From assembly GCA_003552605.1 (NCBI GenBank), contig PUNN01000177.1, positions 1-7,185 of the forward strand: a stretch of 7,185 bases of DNA, written 5' to 3'. The position numbers and the translations under genes were made by a program. A model generated the notes under the pieces. The model had not been told where the DNA came from and made no database searches. It worked only from the letters and a program-made list of their open reading frames with translations. The stretch comes from Phycisphaeraceae bacterium (GTDB lineage: Bacteria > Planctomycetota > Phycisphaerae > Phycisphaerales > Phycisphaeraceae). Below, in pieces: positions 6,310 to 7,185 of this stretch (position 1 is the stretch's first letter; each line of letters begins with the position of its first letter).

Positions 6310-7185
6310 ATGGCCCGACGCGTTAATACACCGTTTGTCATCGGACTGGTCGCCGCGCTGGTGATCGTTGCCGGTGTGGTCACCGCGGCGCTGCTTTATC
6401 TGCAGACCCGTGGCGGCCGTGAGTCCCGTGGGGATGAGTTCTATGTCCGGGCCGTGTCGCTGATGGAACAGGCCGATGCCGCGATCGCCGAAGGCGGGCT
6501 CGATGCCCAGCCGCAGGCGTTCGAGCTTCGACGTGAAGCTCGGGATGCATTCAGTGATGCAGTCCATGAGTATCAGGGCGCGGCCAGTCAGGACCCCCGC
6601 AATACCGAGCTGCGCCGCAAGCAGTTCGATGCACTGCGACAGATGGTGGTCGAGAACCGCGACCAGGCTCAGGACCGCATCGGGCGGATGCAGGCAGCGC
6701 TCTCGACCGCCTATCGACGCGTGCCAGGTGATGACACTTTCCGCGAATGGATGGACCTGCTGGTCAAGCTCGGTGACTGGGTCAGCGTGCGCGATGAGAG
6801 TCACAGTGCCATCGAAGGTCAGCCGGCCCTGGTCATGCCGCGGCTTTACCGGTCGGCGGCGGTGATCGAGTTGTGGGAACGTCGCGCAGCGCGAGATACC
6901 GATGAGTGGGCGCAGGCCGGCCGCGACCTCGAGCACGTCCGCGAGGAATTGCCCGACGATGCCATGGCGCTGCATTACCATGGCCGGTGGCATGCAGGTG
7001 AAGCCGAGCGGCTCGAGGCGAACGGCGCCGATGCCGAAACCGTTACTGAGCACCGTGAACAGGCGGTGGAATTGATTGAGCAGAGTTGGGAGGGCCTATC
7101 CGATGACTGGCGGTTGCGCCTTGCCGGCGCGCGGATGGAGCTGGATCTCTTGCTCAATCCGGCGGTGCCGGCCTGTGGCCGCGCA
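6310..7185 (+). CDS. Membrane-anchored helical TPR-like protein, 3' end missing
   Basis: The frame is open from ATG 6310 to the last base (292 codons) with no stop, so the gene is cut by the right edge. Seen: a single N-terminal membrane anchor (about residues 9-31) without a lipobox Cys, then a long alpha-helical, Glu/Ala/Arg-rich region. Pieces such as 'AFSDAVHEYQGAASQDPRN', 'LPDDAMALHYHGRW' and 'HREQAVELIEQSWEGL' resemble degenerate tetratricopeptide helix pairs. AGGAG (6294-6298) lies 11 bases before the ATG, a slightly long but usable spacing. The gene follows the exosortase by 84 bases in the same direction. TPR proteins (for example PrsT in proteobacterial PEP-CTERM loci) are known exosortase-locus members, so a scaffold role at the inner-membrane face for secretion or polymer assembly is a reasonable inference. 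The repeats are too diverged for a firm domain count, and the end may carry further domains. Confidence 0.8.
   Translation, partial: MARRVNTPFVIGLVAALVIVAGVVTAALLYLQTRGGRESRGDEFYVRAVSLMEQADAAIAEGGLDAQPQAFELRREARDAFSDAVHEYQGAASQDPRNTELRRKQFDALRQMVVENRDQAQDRIGRMQAALSTAYRRVPGDDTFREWMDLLVKLGDWVSVRDESHSAIEGQPALVMPRLYRSAAVIELWERRAARDTDEWAQAGRDLEHVREELPDDAMALHYHGRWHAGEAERLEANGADAETVTEHREQAVELIEQSWEGLSDDWRLRLAGARMELDLLLNPAVPACGRA

Noticed and set aside
6226..7053. A 275-codon minus-strand frame opposite the TPR-like gene
   Set aside because: The plus-strand frame has a membrane anchor, a ribosome site, a helical pattern and a fitting gene order. The minus frame has none of these.

Overview
The window reads as GC-rich DNA from a diderm bacterium. 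It carries a lipoprotein of the outer-membrane polysaccharide-export family next to an exosortase, and both imply an outer membrane. My best guess is Planctomycetota, perhaps a Phycisphaerae-like lineage, or a neighbouring PVC group. That rests on the exosortase-EpsI fusion, the acidic insertion in the export protein and the style of the secreted hydrolase, and no taxonomic marker is present to settle it.

Layout. Positions 1-117 are very GC-rich, open in more than one frame and not assignable. A minus-strand gene (118-2124) encodes a large secreted protein: signal peptide, a concanavalin/DUF1349-like beta-sandwich, an alpha/beta-hydrolase-like core and a beta-rich C-terminus. A gene-free stretch (2125-2541) separates it from a divergent plus-strand cluster and should hold the promoters for both directions. 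The plus cluster contains: (i) a polysaccharide-export lipoprotein with a Poly_export domain and two SLBB domains, the first interrupted by about 91 acidic, proline-rich residues (2542-3948); (ii) a 716-residue exosortase fused to a C-terminal EpsI (DUF3485) domain, with the Cys-Arg-His catalytic set intact (4075-6225); and (iii) a membrane-anchored, helical TPR-like protein whose frame stays open to the right edge (6310-7185).

How the genes fit together. Exosortases are membrane transpeptidase-like enzymes that process proteins with a short C-terminal sorting signal (PEP-CTERM and relatives). They typically occur in exopolysaccharide loci, and EpsI and a TPR protein are regular companions. 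The three plus-strand genes therefore look like the start of a combined exopolysaccharide-export and protein-sorting locus that continues past the right edge. The gaps between them (126 and 84 bases) can form hairpins and may tune downstream expression. No protein here ends in a recognisable sorting signal, so the substrates lie elsewhere. The divergent hydrolase is probably a separate unit. No RNA genes, CRISPR arrays, insertion sequences or integrase-type elements were seen.
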